A DNA stretch of 64,000 nucleotides from Taklimakanibacter deserti (GCA_003574785.1 QORU01000027.1:1-64000), one strand, 5' to 3'. Positions 48,393 to 58,711 are shown, numbered from the stretch's first letter. Notes: generated by a model from the sequence alone, not told the origin. Made by a program: numbers and translations.

Positions 48393-50858
48393 ATGTCCGA
48401 TTTGCCCATCACACCCATTTTGCCGAGCCTCGCCAAGGCATTGGCCGGGCATGCAAATGTCGTCCTGGCGGCGGAACCCGGGGCGGGCAAGACGACGCGC
48501 GTGCCCTTGGCCCTCCTGGGCGAGCCCTGGCTCGGGCGCGCCAAGATCGTGATGCTGGAGCCGCGCCGGCTCGCAGCGCGCGCCGCCGCCTCGCGCATGG
48601 CGCAAAGCCTCGGCGAGCCGGTCGGGCAAACGGTCGGCTACGCGGTCAGGCTCGACCGCAAAGTCTCCGCCGCCACCCGGATCGAAGTGGTGACGGAAGG
48701 GATCCTGACGCGGAGGCTGCAGGCCGATCCGGCCTTGAGCGATGTCGGTCTCCTCATCTTCGATGAGTTCCATGAGCGCAGCCTCGATGGCGATCTGGGC
48801 CTCGCTCTGGCGCTCGATGCGCAGGCCGGGCTGCGGGACGATCTGAAAATCCTCGTGATGTCGGCGACGCTCGATGAGGCGCGGTTGTCCCGGCACCTCT
48901 CCGGTGCGCCCGTGATATCGGCGCCAGGACGCACCTTCCCGGTCGAGACGCGCTATGGCGACCGGCCGGAGCGCGCGATGCTCGCCCGCGACATGGCGCG
49001 CGCCATCCGCGGCAGCCTCGCCGAAACCAAGGGCGGCATCCTGGCCTTCCTGCCGGGCGAAGCCGAGATCCGCCGCACCGAAGAGGCCTTGCGCTCATCC
49101 GCACTACCCGATGATGTCGCCGTCATGCCGCTCTATGGCGCGATGGCGCTTGCCGATCAGGATGCCGTCATCAGGCCGGCGGGTGAAGGTCGGCGCAAGA
49201 TCGTGCTTGCCACCACCATCGCCGAAACCAGCCTCACCATCGACGGCATCGACATGGTGATCGATTCCGGCCTCAAGCGATCGCCGCGTTTCGATCCCGC
49301 GACCGGCATGACGGAACTGGCGACGGTCAGGGTCTCGCAAGCCTCGGCCGATCAGCGGCGCGGCCGCGCCGGGAGGCTTAGGCCCGGAATCTGCCTCAGG
49401 CTGTGGCCCGAGCAGGAGATGCGCGCGCTCAAGGCCCATGACGAGCCCGAGATCCTGATCGCCGACCTCGCGCCGCTGGTCCTCGAGCTCGCCAATTGGG
49501 GCGTCACCGACAGGACTGCGCTCAGCTTCCTCGATCCGCCGCCCGAGGCCGCCTTCGCCCAGGCACGTGATCTTCTCATCGAGCTCGACGCGCTCGACGG
49601 CAAGGGCGCCATCACGGCGATGGGCAAGCTCATGGCGAAGCTGCCGCTCCATCCGCGCCTCGCCCATATGATCGTGCGGGCGAAGGACCTCGAGGCGGGC
49701 GCGCTCGCCGCCGATCTCGCGGCACTGCTCTCCGAGCGCGACCCTCTCGGGCGCGACGCCGGCGCCGACATCGCCGACCGGCTCGCCGCACTGCGCAAGG
49801 GAAATACCGGCAAAGCGCTCCGTGAGCGGATCAAATCGTCGGCGCAACAAATCCGCGGCCTTGCCGGCCTCGCCAGGGAAGACGACGGCGATGTCCTGCC
49901 CGGCGTGCTCATCGCGCTGGCCTGGCCGGACCGGATCGCCCAGGCGCGCGGCGGGCGCGGCCGGTTCCGCCTTTCGGGCGGCGGCGGCGCCATCCTGCCC
50001 GAGCACGATCCCTTGGCGCGCGAGGCCTTCCTCGCCGTGGCGACGACCGACGGCGCTTCCGGCCACCAGCGGATTTTCCTCGCCGCGGCGCTGACGCGCG
50101 CGGATATCGACACCCATTTCGCGGCTCATATCGGCGAGACCGACATCGTCAGATGGGACAGCCGGAACGAGCTCGTGGTCGCCAACCGGCAGCGCCGGCT
50201 CGGCGCGCTCATCCTCGAGGACCGCGCGCTTAGCCTGCCCGATCCGGAAGCGATCGCTCAGGCCATGACCAAGGGCGTCGCCGAAATGGGCCTCGCCGTC
50301 CTGCCCTGGAGCGATGCGGCACAGAATCTCAAAGGGCGCGTGCGCTTCCTGCGGCGGATTTTTCCGGAGGACGGCTGGCCGGATCTTTCCGATGGCGCTC
50401 TTCTCGCCACGCTCGATGGCTGGCTCACCCCCTATCTCGCCGGCATGACGCGGCGGGCGCATCTCGACCGGCTCGACATGCTGGCGATCATCTCCCATCT
50501 CATCCCGCCCGAGCTGAAGCGCCGCCTCGACAGGCTGGCGCCGCGGCATGTCGCCATTCCCTCGGGCGCCGACATCACCATCGACTATGAGACCGACGGC
50601 GACCCGGTGCTCAGCGCCCGCTTGCAGGAAATGTTCGGGCTCAAGGAAACGCCGCGCATCGCCGATGGCCGGGCGGCCCTGCGCATCGAGCTCCTGTCGC
50701 CAGCCAGGCGACCCTTGGCGGTGACCCAGGATCTCAAGAGCTTCTGGGTCAATGCCTATCCGCAGGTCAGGTCCGAGATGCGCGGGCGCTATCCCAAGCA
50801 TCAATGGCCGGAAGATCCGCTGTCGGCGGTGGCGGTCAAGCCGAACAGAGTGCGATAG
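48393..50858 (+). CDS. hrpB: ATP-dependent RNA helicase HrpB
   Basis: An 821-residue DEAH-box helicase: Walker A EPGAGKTTRVP, motif II DEFHER, motif III SAT, motif VI QRRGRAGR, then the HrpB-specific C-terminal half ending in PQVRSEMRGRYPKH-like sequence. HrpB is widespread in proteobacteria with a poorly defined role. Standalone start, divergent from zwf. Confidence 0.93.
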   Translation: MSDLPITPILPSLAKALAGHANVVLAAEPGAGKTTRVPLALLGEPWLGRAKIVMLEPRRLAARAAASRMAQSLGEPVGQTVGYAVRLDRKVSAATRIEVVTEGILTRRLQADPALSDVGLLIFDEFHERSLDGDLGLALALDAQAGLRDDLKILVMSATLDEARLSRHLSGAPVISAPGRTFPVETRYGDRPERAMLARDMARAIRGSLAETKGGILAFLPGEAEIRRTEEALRSSALPDDVAVMPLYGAMALADQDAVIRPAGEGRRKIVLATTIAETSLTIDGIDMVIDSGLKRSPRFDPATGMTELATVRVSQASADQRRGRAGRLRPGICLRLWPEQEMRALKAHDEPEILIADLAPLVLELANWGVTDRTALSFLDPPPEAAFAQARDLLIELDALDGKGAITAMGKLMAKLPLHPRLAHMIVRAKDLEAGALAADLAALLSERDPLGRDAGADIADRLAALRKGNTGKALRERIKSSAQQIRGLAGLAREDDGDVLPGVLIALAWPDRIAQARGGRGRFRLSGGGGAILPEHDPLAREAFLAVATTDGASGHQRIFLAAALTRADIDTHFAAHIGETDIVRWDSRNELVVANRQRRLGALILEDRALSLPDPEAIAQAMTKGVAEMGLAVLPWSDAAQNLKGRVRFLRRIFPEDGWPDLSDGALLATLDGWLTPYLAGMTRRAHLDRLDMLAIISHLIPPELKRRLDRLAPRHVAIPSGADITIDYETDGDPVLSARLQEMFGLKETPRIADGRAALRIELLSPARRPLAVTQDLKSFWVNAYPQVRSEMRGRYPKHQWPEDPLSAVAVKPNRVR

Positions 50859-50917
50859 CCACACTCTTTGCTTCTCCTTACGACAACCTTATGCTGGAAG
50901 CCGGAAGGAGGCATGCC

Positions 50918-52132
50918 ATGCAGCTCACGCGCCGCGGCTTCGTTTCCGGCTGCAGCCTCACGGCCATGGCCGCGCTGGCGGCGGGGCCGATTTCTTCCAC
51001 GCGCCTGATTGCCGAGGCGGCTCAAGCACCGAACCTGCTCGAGATGAGCGGCAAGGCCGAGCTTGTCGTCCTCGGCGAAAATCCCCTGGTGGCGGAGACG
51101 CCGGCGCATCTGCTCGACGAGGATGTCACCTCGACGGAAGCGTTTTTCATTCGCAACAATGGCGAGCCGCCCAGGCCGATCGCCGATCCCGACGCCTGGA
51201 TGCTGACCGTGGACGGCGAAGTGCACAAGCCGCTGGCGCTCCGTCTCGGCGAGATCAAGGCGCGCTTCCGGAAGGTCGATTATGTGCTGCAGCTCGAATG
51301 CGGCGGCAACGGCCGCTCGGGCTTTCATCCCAAGGCGCGCGGCAATCAATGGACCGTTGGCGGCGTCGGCTGTGCCCGCTGGGGCGGCGTGCCGTTGGCC
51401 GATGTGCTGAACCAGGCAGGACTGAAGCCGCAGGCCTCATACACGGCGCATTATGGCGCGGATCTGCGCACCGACGGCGCGACGGGGCCGGTTTTGTCGC
51501 GCGGCGTGCGCCTGGCCAAGGCGATGGAACAACACACGCTGCTTGCCTATGAGATGAACGGCAAGCCGATCCCCAGCATCCATGGCGGGCCGCTGCGGCT
51601 GATCGTGCCCGGCTGGCCGGCCTCCGCCTCCCACAAGTGGCTGACGCGAATCTGGGTCCGCGACCGGGAGCATGATGGGCCGGGGATGACCGGCACCAGC
51701 TACCGGGTGCCGGTTGTTCCCGGGATACCGGGCGACCCCGATTTCGACACCAAGGGCATGCGCATTCTCGAATCGATGCCGGTGCGCTCGATCATAACCA
51801 ACCTGCGCGATGGCCAGCGATTTACTGCCGGAACGCGCGAGCTGGCGCTGCGCGGCCATGCCTGGGCCGGCGAGGACACCGTGGCGGCAGTGCATGTCAG
51901 CGCCGATTTTGGCCAGACCTGGACCCAAGCCGACGTCATCCCTGCCGTCAACCGCTATGCCTGGCAGCGCTGGACGGCAACGCTCAAAGTACCGACCCAC
52001 GGCTATTACGAGCTCTGCGCCAGGGCCACCGACGGCAGCGGCAAAAGCCAGCCGCCTCTGGCGGGCTTCTGGAACCCTCAAGGCTATGGCGGCAATGGCT
52101 GGCACAGGGTGCCCGTGCTGATCCCAGCGTGA
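50918..52132 (+). CDS. Sulfite-oxidase-family molybdenum enzyme, Tat-exported
   Basis: A 404-residue protein with an N-terminal twin-arginine signal (TRRGFVSGCSLTAMAALAAG), a sulfite-oxidase molybdopterin domain whose Mo-ligating cysteine is in QLECGGNGRS, and a C-terminal Mo-co dimerisation domain. It should be a periplasmic sulfite dehydrogenase like SorA/SoxC. The ATG at 50918 has GGAAGGAGG six bases upstream. No cytochrome partner gene is adjacent, so the electron acceptor is unknown. Confidence 0.9.
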   Translation: MQLTRRGFVSGCSLTAMAALAAGPISSTRLIAEAAQAPNLLEMSGKAELVVLGENPLVAETPAHLLDEDVTSTEAFFIRNNGEPPRPIADPDAWMLTVDGEVHKPLALRLGEIKARFRKVDYVLQLECGGNGRSGFHPKARGNQWTVGGVGCARWGGVPLADVLNQAGLKPQASYTAHYGADLRTDGATGPVLSRGVRLAKAMEQHTLLAYEMNGKPIPSIHGGPLRLIVPGWPASASHKWLTRIWVRDREHDGPGMTGTSYRVPVVPGIPGDPDFDTKGMRILESMPVRSIITNLRDGQRFTAGTRELALRGHAWAGEDTVAAVHVSADFGQTWTQADVIPAVNRYAWQRWTATLKVPTHGYYELCARATDGSGKSQPPLAGFWNPQGYGGNGWHRVPVLIPA

Positions 52133-52220
52133 GCGGGCGAAAGGAACATTCGCCAAATTGGACACAACCGTCTAAAAGGGCGGGCCCAAAACCCGGAAAC
52201 CCTTCGATTTGCGCTTTTCC

Positions 52221-53147
52221 ATGCAGCCCATCGTCTCCATCACCGATGTCTCCAAGACCTATGCGACCGGCTTCCAGGCGCTGAAGAGCGTCTCGCTCGA
52301 CATCCACAAGGGCGAGATCTTTGCGCTGCTCGGTCCCAATGGCGCCGGCAAGACCACGCTCATCAACATCATCTGCGGCATCGTGCGCGCCTCGACGGGC
52401 CATGTCCTCGCCGACGGCCACGACATTATCAGCGACTATCGCCAGGCGCGTTTCAAGATCGGGCTGGTGCCGCAGGAACTGACGACGGATGCTTTCGAAA
52501 CCGTCTGGGCGACGGTCACCCACAGCCGCGGCCTGTTCGGGCGCGGCCACAATCCCGCTTACGTCGAAAAAGTGATCAGGGACCTGTCGCTGTGGGAGAA
52601 GAAGGACTCGAAGATCATGACGCTGTCCGGCGGCATGAAACGGCGGGTGATGATCGCCAAGGCGCTGAGCCACGAGCCGACGATCCTGTTCCTCGACGAG
52701 CCTTCCGCCGGGGTCGATGTCGAGCTCAGGCGCGACATGTGGGGTCTCGTGCGATCCCTGCGCGATAGCGGAGTCACCATCATCCTCACCACCCATTACA
52801 TCGAGGAAGCCGAAGAGATGGCCGACCGGGTCGGCGTCATCAACAAGGGCGAGATCATCCTGGTCGAGGAGAAGAAGGCGCTGATGCGCAAGCTCGGCAA
52901 GAAGCAGATCACGCTCGAGCTCGTGAAGCCGCTCGACAAGGTGCCCGAGGGGCTGGCCCATTACCAGCTCGAGCGTTCGGCCGACGGCCATGAGCTCACC
53001 TATAGCTACGACACGCAAGGCAGCCGCACCGGCATCACCGCCCTCCTGCACGATCTCAGCGAAGCCGGCATAAGGTTCCGGGACCTCAATACCCAACAGA
53101 GCTCGCTCGAAGAAATATTCGTCAACCTGGTGAGGGAGCGGCCATGA
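52221..53147 (+). CDS. ABC-2 type exporter, ATP-binding protein
   Basis: About 308 residues with Walker [11 protein letters not shown], the signature [10 protein letters not shown] and Walker [13 protein letters not shown]. The C-terminal extension resembles YadG/CcmA-type exporters. The ATG at 52221 is used; an in-frame TTG four codons upstream is less likely. It overlaps the permease gene by four bases. Confidence 0.93.
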   Translation: MQPIVSITDVSKTYATGFQALKSVSLDIHKGEIFALLGPNGAGKTTLINIICGIVRASTGHVLADGHDIISDYRQARFKIGLVPQELTTDAFETVWATVTHSRGLFGRGHNPAYVEKVIRDLSLWEKKDSKIMTLSGGMKRRVMIAKALSHEPTILFLDEPSAGVDVELRRDMWGLVRSLRDSGVTIILTTHYIEEAEEMADRVGVINKGEIILVEEKKALMRKLGKKQITLELVKPLDKVPEGLAHYQLERSADGHELTYSYDTQGSRTGITALLHDLSEAGIRFRDLNTQQSSLEEIFVNLVRERP

Positions 53148-53905
53148 ATCTCTATGCCATCCGCGCCATCTACAAGTTCGAGATGGCCCGCACTTTCCGC
53201 ACGCTGCTGCAGAGCGTGGTCTCGCCGGTGGTCTCGACCTCGCTCTATTTCGTGATCTTTGGCGGCGCCATCGGCTCGCGCATCGCCGAGATCGACGGGG
53301 TGACCTATGGCGCCTTCATCGTGCCGGGCCTCATCATGCTCTCGCTGCTCACGCAAAGCATCTCGAACGCCTCCTTCGGCATCTATTTCCCGAAATTCAT
53401 CGGCACGATCTACGAGATCCTGTCGGCGCCGATCTCCTCGCTCGAGATCGTCACCGGTTATGTCGGGGCGGCGGCGACCAAGTCGATCATGCTCGGCCTC
53501 ATCACGCTGGCGACCGCGGCCCTGTTCGTGCCGCTCCATATCGAGCATCCGGTGTGGATGGTGGCCTTCCTGGTGCTCACCGCGGTGACCTTCAGCCTGT
53601 TCGGCTTCATCATCGGCATCTGGGCCAAGAATTTCGAGCAATTGCAGCTCATCCCGCTTCTCATCGTGACGCCACTCGCTTTCCTGGGCGGCAGCTTCTA
53701 TTCGATCGACATGCTGCCGCCCCTGTGGCGCACCATCTCTCTCGCCAATCCGGTGGTCTATCTGGTGAGCGGCTTCCGCTGGAGCTTCTTCGGCACCGCA
53801 GACGTCCGGATCGAGATCAGCCTCGCGATCACGCTTCTGTTCCTCGCGGCCTGCCTCGCCATCGTCACCTGGATCTTCAAGACGGGGTATAGATTGAAGA
53901 ATTGA
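53144..53905 (+). CDS. ABC-2 type exporter permease
   Basis: A 253-residue membrane protein with six hydrophobic segments, as in the YadH family. Its C-terminal [12 protein letters not shown] segment has a relic copy 1.3 kb downstream (55067-55111). The transported substrate is unknown. Confidence 0.92.
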   Translation: MNLYAIRAIYKFEMARTFRTLLQSVVSPVVSTSLYFVIFGGAIGSRIAEIDGVTYGAFIVPGLIMLSLLTQSISNASFGIYFPKFIGTIYEILSAPISSLEIVTGYVGAAATKSIMLGLITLATAALFVPLHIEHPVWMVAFLVLTAVTFSLFGFIIGIWAKNFEQLQLIPLLIVTPLAFLGGSFYSIDMLPPLWRTISLANPVVYLVSGFRWSFFGTADVRIEISLAITLLFLAACLAIVTWIFKTGYRLKN

Positions 53906-54114
53906 ATTCGGCCGTTCCAGGGTCATTTGCAGACCCCCCGCCGGCGCCCGCCGGATCGGCACAAGGCACGAGAGCAGGGCGAAACCTCTCAGGGACATGG
54001 ATTGACCATCAGGGCAGCCAGTGCCAAATATGCCGTTAGGGAAGCCCTCCAGTAATGCGAACCACTGCCATTGGGGTTGGCTCGATCGTTGATTGGGATA
54101 GGAGGCTGATCGCG

Positions 54115-54520
54115 ATGCATTCTTCGCGCAGGACGGTGATAGGCCTGGGGGCGGCCCTCTTTACGGCAGCCTGTGCCGGTCTTGCCAGCGCCGCCGAGCG
54201 CGGAACAGCTGAAGAAGCAAAGGAAATGGTTGCCAAGGCCGTGGCACTATTCGAGGAAAAGGGTGAGGCCGCGTTTGACGAGATCAACAACGGGGACAAG
54301 TTCAGATACAAGGACCTATATGTCTTCGTTCACAGTTTCCGTCGATATCAAGGATGCAGACGGCAAGCCAATTGGCCAGATGTTCCAGGAGCTGGCAACA
54401 AGCGAAGGCACGTGGGTGGATTATCGCTGGATGAATCCAACAACGAAAACACCGGAGGAAAAGTCAAGCTGGCTGATCCGCGCCGGCAGCTACATCTTCG
54501 GTTGCGGCGTCTACAAATGA
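54115..54520 (+). pseudogene. Cache-domain exported protein, broken by deletion and frameshift
   Basis: The first frame, from an ATG with AGGAGG nine bases upstream, encodes a signal peptide (RRTVIGLGAALFTAACAGLA) and the start of a single Cache domain (GTAEEAKEMVAKAVALF, ending DLYVFV). The rest of the domain (DIKDADGKPIGQ through YIFGCGVYK) continues in another frame after about 13 bases. Intact relatives have about 20 residues at that point, so roughly 50 bases appear deleted. The size estimate is from memory of the family. The pieces at 54115 and 54173 are therefore one dead gene. Confidence 0.75.
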
Positions 54521-54605
54521 GCATGCGTTGACACCTGAAGTCGAGCGCTGCCTCTTCCGGCAGACCAGCTAACAACGGTATTGATCATCAAAGGAGTCTC
54601 CTGAC

Positions 54606-55022
54606 ATGGCATCGATCACCGAAATCGCGGACAAGTTCTTCGTCGCCTGTGAGACCGGTAAGGGCTGGGAGGGTTGCAATGCCTATTGCACGCCAGATGC
54701 GACATTCGCCGCGCAAGCCGAGCCGCTCGCCGACGTAAGGAGCCTGCAGCAGTACTGTGATTGGATGAAGGGTCTGCTCGGCTTCATGCCCGACGGCCAC
54801 TACGAGCTCGTGTCCTTCGCCACCGACGAGAAGCGGCGCAATGTCTCGGCCTATGCCGTCTTCCATGCCACGCATACCGGCCAAGGCGGACCGGTTCCGC
54901 CGACAGGCAAGAAAGTGGCTACGGACTATGTCTATGTCATGCAGTTCGATGGCGACAAGATCAAGCACATGCAGAAAATCTGGCACTCAGGTCTCGCGGT
55001 GAAGGCGCTTGGCTGGGCGTAG
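54606..55022 (+). CDS. SnoaL/NTF2-like protein
   Basis: A 138-residue alpha+beta-barrel protein of the SnoaL-like ester cyclase group (ADKFFVACETGKGWEGCNAY; end DKIKHMQKIWHSG). GGAG lies upstream of the ATG. Members include polyketide cyclases and many proteins of unknown role. No pathway genes are beside it, and its function is not predictable. Confidence 0.8.
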   Translation: MASITEIADKFFVACETGKGWEGCNAYCTPDATFAAQAEPLADVRSLQQYCDWMKGLLGFMPDGHYELVSFATDEKRRNVSAYAVFHATHTGQGGPVPPTGKKVATDYVYVMQFDGDKIKHMQKIWHSGLAVKALGWA

Positions 55023-55066
55023 CCTGGGCGGCATCGGGGTGAGCGACGCAGCGCAGGCGGATCTGA

Positions 55067-55111
55067 GCCTATATCTCGTGAGCGGCTTCCGCTGGAGCTA
55101 CTTGGGCACCG
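55067..55111 (+). pseudogene. Fragment of an ABC-2 permease C-terminus
   Basis: Translated, the stretch reads [16 protein letters not shown] and matches [13 protein letters not shown] of the nearby permease. Twenty-two consecutive bases are identical (GTGAGCGGCTTCCGCTGGAG and the next two), with differences on both sides. Only this short piece survives between the SnoaL-like and the orphan gene. It may be a relic of a paralogous exporter or a recombination scar. Confidence 0.6.
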
Positions 55112-55119
55112 ATGTCGGA

Positions 55120-57294
55120 TCAGATCGCGGCGACAGACTCCAGATACTCGCGCGCGGCGGCATGGATTTCCGCTTGTTGCGTCGGCGTCAGCGCGGTCCC
55201 GATCAAAGCAAGCGCAAATTTCGCCTGCGCAAATGACGTGGCTGTTGGGCGGCCCAGCCTGAAGCTTGCGTTCACCGGCGCGGTCGACACGATATTGCTG
55301 GTCAGCAGCAAAGTTGCGCCGTCCTTCATCATGGTCATGCCGCCGGCGCTGCCCGATTTGCGCGAGGCGATGTAAAGTCCCCTCCCGTCGGCATTGGCGA
55401 CGACACCTGTCGTCGCACCTGTCTGGTTGACTCGCGCGGTCGCAACATTGCTGGCCGTGCGCGGGTTGATCGTCGTGCCTCTGGTGCCGTCGAAAAATCC
55501 CGCGATCGAGTTGGTGAACTGCGCATCGCGCAGATTGAAGATGCCGAGCGCGCCTGAGTTTTGCTGGAACAGGCCGCCTGAGGTCGAGGGATTGAATCCG
55601 GTATCGAGCTCATCGTCGATGCCGTCAGTCTCGTAGCCCTGAAACGCGGTGAAGACCGGCGCCCCTGCAACGGTGAGATTGAACGCATCGGCCTTCCAAT
55701 TTCTCTGCGCCCCTTGCGCGTCATGACCCGCAATGCCGTAGATGGCATCGAGACTGCCCCAGGCATTCGCGCCGGCCTTGAGCGCCTTGATGAAGATATC
55801 GATCCGTTTCTTGTGCGTGTAGGTCGGCTGGGCCAAGAAACGGGCAAACAGGGCGGTCGAGGCGGCGTCATACTGGAACAGGTTTATCTTGTTCGTCGCA
55901 ACGACCGCCGCACATTCAATATCGACCGGAGTGGTCGGGTGCTTGCCATCACCATCATTCGGGGCCGCCTTGACGACGTGGCCCGTGGCGTAAGCTCCAA
56001 TCGGGAGGGTCAGCGTGACCGAATATGGTCCAGAACCGCTCACGCCGATCACCGTCGATTTCTGGTGCCCGGCGGTACCGTCGCCAAACACCAGAAGTTC
56101 GCCCTTTACCGGCGCGGCATGCATCACGACCGGACCCGTGCCGCCGGCAAAATCGCTCGTCAGGGCGGCTGAAAAGCTTCGCAGCTTCCACTTGTCGGTT
56201 TCCACCGCGTCATGAACGACAGCGCCGATGTCGAACGTCATGACGGCGGGCGCCGGGCTCGACAACAGCCCGGTGTTGAGGGCGAGGCGCGCGTCACTGG
56301 CGACTATCTGATCCGCCAGTGTCGTGAAGGGCCTGTTGTTCGAGAACGCTGCCTTCGGCAGGCACGTCCGGTAGGCGCATGGTATGCCATAGCGATCATT
56401 CAGAAAGTCCAGCATCTCGTCCATTCTGGCACGCCACGCGGAGGCGTCGACATTGGCGTCATTCTCATCACCGAATACGGCAAGATCGAAAGGCGTGTTG
56501 GCCAGGCCCTGGATGACCTCGTCACGCCTGAGGAATGCGCCTGGTACAAGCGAGCATTGCCCGCTGCAGCGCGTGCCCGGGACGGCGAAATTCATATAGG
56601 GCAGGCGCGGCCCGGTGACATTCTCATCAAAGCCGCGCTGCCAGAAACCGACATTGGCGCGGGCGTCGGCCAAGGAAACCGTCTCATCCTCGCTGAAGTC
56701 GATACTGTTGATCAGGACGAGCGGCACGAGCCTGCCATCGTTGCCGCGCGCCACGGCACAAGCAGGCCCGTAATAGCGCCCGCTTGCCGTGTTTGTGATC
56801 GCACCGCCCGACAGCAGACCCAAATTCGGCGTCGCGGACCATTGCGCAGCCTCGTTCATGCTCGACATGCGCGAATAGCCGATCGGTCTCACATCACCGA
56901 TGTTTGCCTGATGAATCGTGCGCGCCCATCCGCGCTGTGCACCCGGCGAAGTGAAGGTCGGGATACTCCCCCACTTGCCGGCCGTATTGGCCGCGAGCGT
57001 GCAGCTTTGGGATCCCTCGAACAGCGTCGGATGGAATATGCCTGCAAATTCAAAGGAGCCATAGACGGTCGCAGCATTGGCGATATCCCGTTCCGGGCTG
57101 TTGGTTGTATCGGTCTCATCAATCCAGAAATTGGGATAAAAGGCCCAGAAGTCGTATGTCGCATATTCCGGCACCGCGAAGGTAATGCGCGATGTCATGC
57201 ACTCGCGGCCGGCGATCAGCGGCGCGCTTTTCGAAATCATCATATGCAGCCGCGTGGCTGCACCGAACAGCATTTCCTCGCGCGCGAGGGGCAT
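55120..57294 (-). CDS. Large orphan protein with phage-tail-like C-terminus
   Basis: About 724 residues from an ATG with GGAGAGG three bases upstream; a GTG 25 codons further out is possible. I do not recognise the N-terminal ~500 residues; they include an FDLAVFGDENDAN segment that recalls SGNH-hydrolase blocks, but weakly. The C-terminal ~200 residues (from KRIDIFIKALKAGANAWGSL, then YETDGIDDELDTGFNPS, ending ALTPTQQAEIHAAAREYL) resemble LamG-like modules of phage tail and prophage-associated proteins in alphaproteobacteria. No signal peptide is obvious. No other phage gene lies near it. Codon use is like that of its neighbours. Confidence 0.7.
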   Translation of the reverse strand: MPLAREEMLFGAATRLHMMISKSAPLIAGRECMTSRITFAVPEYATYDFWAFYPNFWIDETDTTNSPERDIANAATVYGSFEFAGIFHPTLFEGSQSCTLAANTAGKWGSIPTFTSPGAQRGWARTIHQANIGDVRPIGYSRMSSMNEAAQWSATPNLGLLSGGAITNTASGRYYGPACAVARGNDGRLVPLVLINSIDFSEDETVSLADARANVGFWQRGFDENVTGPRLPYMNFAVPGTRCSGQCSLVPGAFLRRDEVIQGLANTPFDLAVFGDENDANVDASAWRARMDEMLDFLNDRYGIPCAYRTCLPKAAFSNNRPFTTLADQIVASDARLALNTGLLSSPAPAVMTFDIGAVVHDAVETDKWKLRSFSAALTSDFAGGTGPVVMHAAPVKGELLVFGDGTAGHQKSTVIGVSGSGPYSVTLTLPIGAYATGHVVKAAPNDGDGKHPTTPVDIECAAVVATNKINLFQYDAASTALFARFLAQPTYTHKKRIDIFIKALKAGANAWGSLDAIYGIAGHDAQGAQRNWKADAFNLTVAGAPVFTAFQGYETDGIDDELDTGFNPSTSGGLFQQNSGALGIFNLRDAQFTNSIAGFFDGTRGTTINPRTASNVATARVNQTGATTGVVANADGRGLYIASRKSGSAGGMTMMKDGATLLLTSNIVSTAPVNASFRLGRPTATSFAQAKFALALIGTALTPTQQAEIHAAAREYLESVAAI

Positions 57295-57458
57295 GACCTC
57301 TCCACCGCCGGCGCCCACCGGTCCCCGTCGACGGAGCGTAACACCCTGCCCAGCGCCAGCCAATTCCACATTGGTGGGATGCTGTCTGCCCGGAAGCCGG
57401 GATAGTTCCTCATGGGCAGCGCAAGCTGAGGATGAGGGGTGGGGCCGAACTCATCACG

Positions 57459-58307
57459 CTACTGCTTCACTTGTGCGAAATTGGCGTGCGCCACCACGAG
57501 CCAGGCTCCCTCGCTGCGGCGGAAGACCGTGAGCCGCGGCGCACGTGCCTCCACCGTCTTGCCGTCAATCGTCGCGTCGAACGTCAGCGCGTAGCGCGTC
57601 ACCAGAAGGTCGCCGTAGCCGGTCGCGACCATATTCTCTGTGGCTGGCAGGCCTGCGATCTTCGGCAAGTCGCTTTCGAGATATTCGGCGGCCCCGTAGG
57701 CCGAACCGTCGGCGCGGACGATCTGGAACTCCGGTGCCAGCACCCGGCGGACACGCTCCTTCTCGCCGCTCGCGACCGCGCCTACCCACGAATCGATCGC
57801 CTTCTTCGCCTCGGCCTGTGGGTCGACCACGCTCCCGGATCCGAGATTGGCGAAGGCCTGCAGCTTCCAGCCTCCCGCGGCCCGCGTGAAGACCGCAAGG
57901 CGCGGCAAGCGCGTGACTTCGCGCTGGATGCCTTCGATTTTGCCCCGAACGCTCGCGAAGAACGTCACCATGAGGGCATCGCCCGTACGGGTCGCCTTGA
58001 AGCCGTCGAACTCATAGGTCTGCAGCGATGCCGGGTTCACGACATAGCCCGACCTGTCATAGCGCATGCCGTCGGTGCGGATGAGCTGGAATCCCTCGCC
58101 CAGGATCTCAGCCAACGGCGCCTTGCCGGCGGTCGCGGCATAGAAGTGTTCCACTTGCGCGCGGGCCAGCGAATCCAGATCCTCCGCTGCATCAGCAGTG
58201 AGAGCAATGCCGCGGAGCTGCCACCCGGCCAAGACGCCGATGATCAGCGTCGCGGACATCAGCAGCAGACGCCCCGACCTCACCGGGGCAAGATAAAGCT
58301 TCCGCAT
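57459..58307 (-). CDS. Membrane-anchored protein with two NTF2/DUF4440-like domains
   Basis: About 282 residues from an ATG preceded by GAAGGAGAC. A hydrophobic N-terminal segment (LLLMSATLIIGVLAGW) anchors or exports it. Two related ~115-residue repeats follow (ARAQVEHFYAATAGKAPLAE and AKKAIDSWVGAVASGEKERV), each ending in a strand with a TRLPRLAVF or APRLTVF motif. DUF4440 proteins are SnoaL-like and often of unknown role. It may be co-transcribed with the orphan gene downstream. Confidence 0.78.
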   Translation of the reverse strand: MRKLYLAPVRSGRLLLMSATLIIGVLAGWQLRGIALTADAAEDLDSLARAQVEHFYAATAGKAPLAEILGEGFQLIRTDGMRYDRSGYVVNPASLQTYEFDGFKATRTGDALMVTFFASVRGKIEGIQREVTRLPRLAVFTRAAGGWKLQAFANLGSGSVVDPQAEAKKAIDSWVGAVASGEKERVRRVLAPEFQIVRADGSAYGAAEYLESDLPKIAGLPATENMVATGYGDLLVTRYALTFDATIDGKTVEARAPRLTVFRRSEGAWLVVAHANFAQVKQ

Positions 58308-58711
58308 CAGGGTCTCCTTCCCAAGCCGGTCGTTCCAGCCGATTGCATGCTCCAAAGCTCAAGACTGGACCCGTGAAGGTCTTCGAGGCAATCCATTTCG
58401 GCATGGAGCCGTTCCGCTCGCACCTACTCCCTTGCCTCGCTAAGCATCAAGCCTAAGACGTCGGCTTCTGGCCCCAAGGCTACATCCCAGCTACAAATTG
58501 TGATGCCCGGGTTTGAGGGGAAAGCTGCCGTACAGCCGACATGGCATGAAGCCCGCATCTGACCAGATGTCGGCCCAGATCAGCGGGCCGATCCAAACCA
58601 TGCACCGGAGCGTGTCTTCTATGCGCGGATTGCGGTGGCCCGTGGCAATGCTATCGTATGGCCTTGCCCGGCACAGAGAGGTGCCAGAGGCTATGAGGGG
58701 ATCACGGGCAG
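58308..58711. other. Gene-free spacer before the cyclase gene
   Basis: A 404-base divergent spacer with no supportable gene. Possible promoter elements for the cyclase gene are TTGCGG (58630-58635) and TATCGT (58652-58657), 16 bases apart; this match is weak. It also contains the promoter of the NTF2-like gene, not identifiable by eye. Confidence 0.4.
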
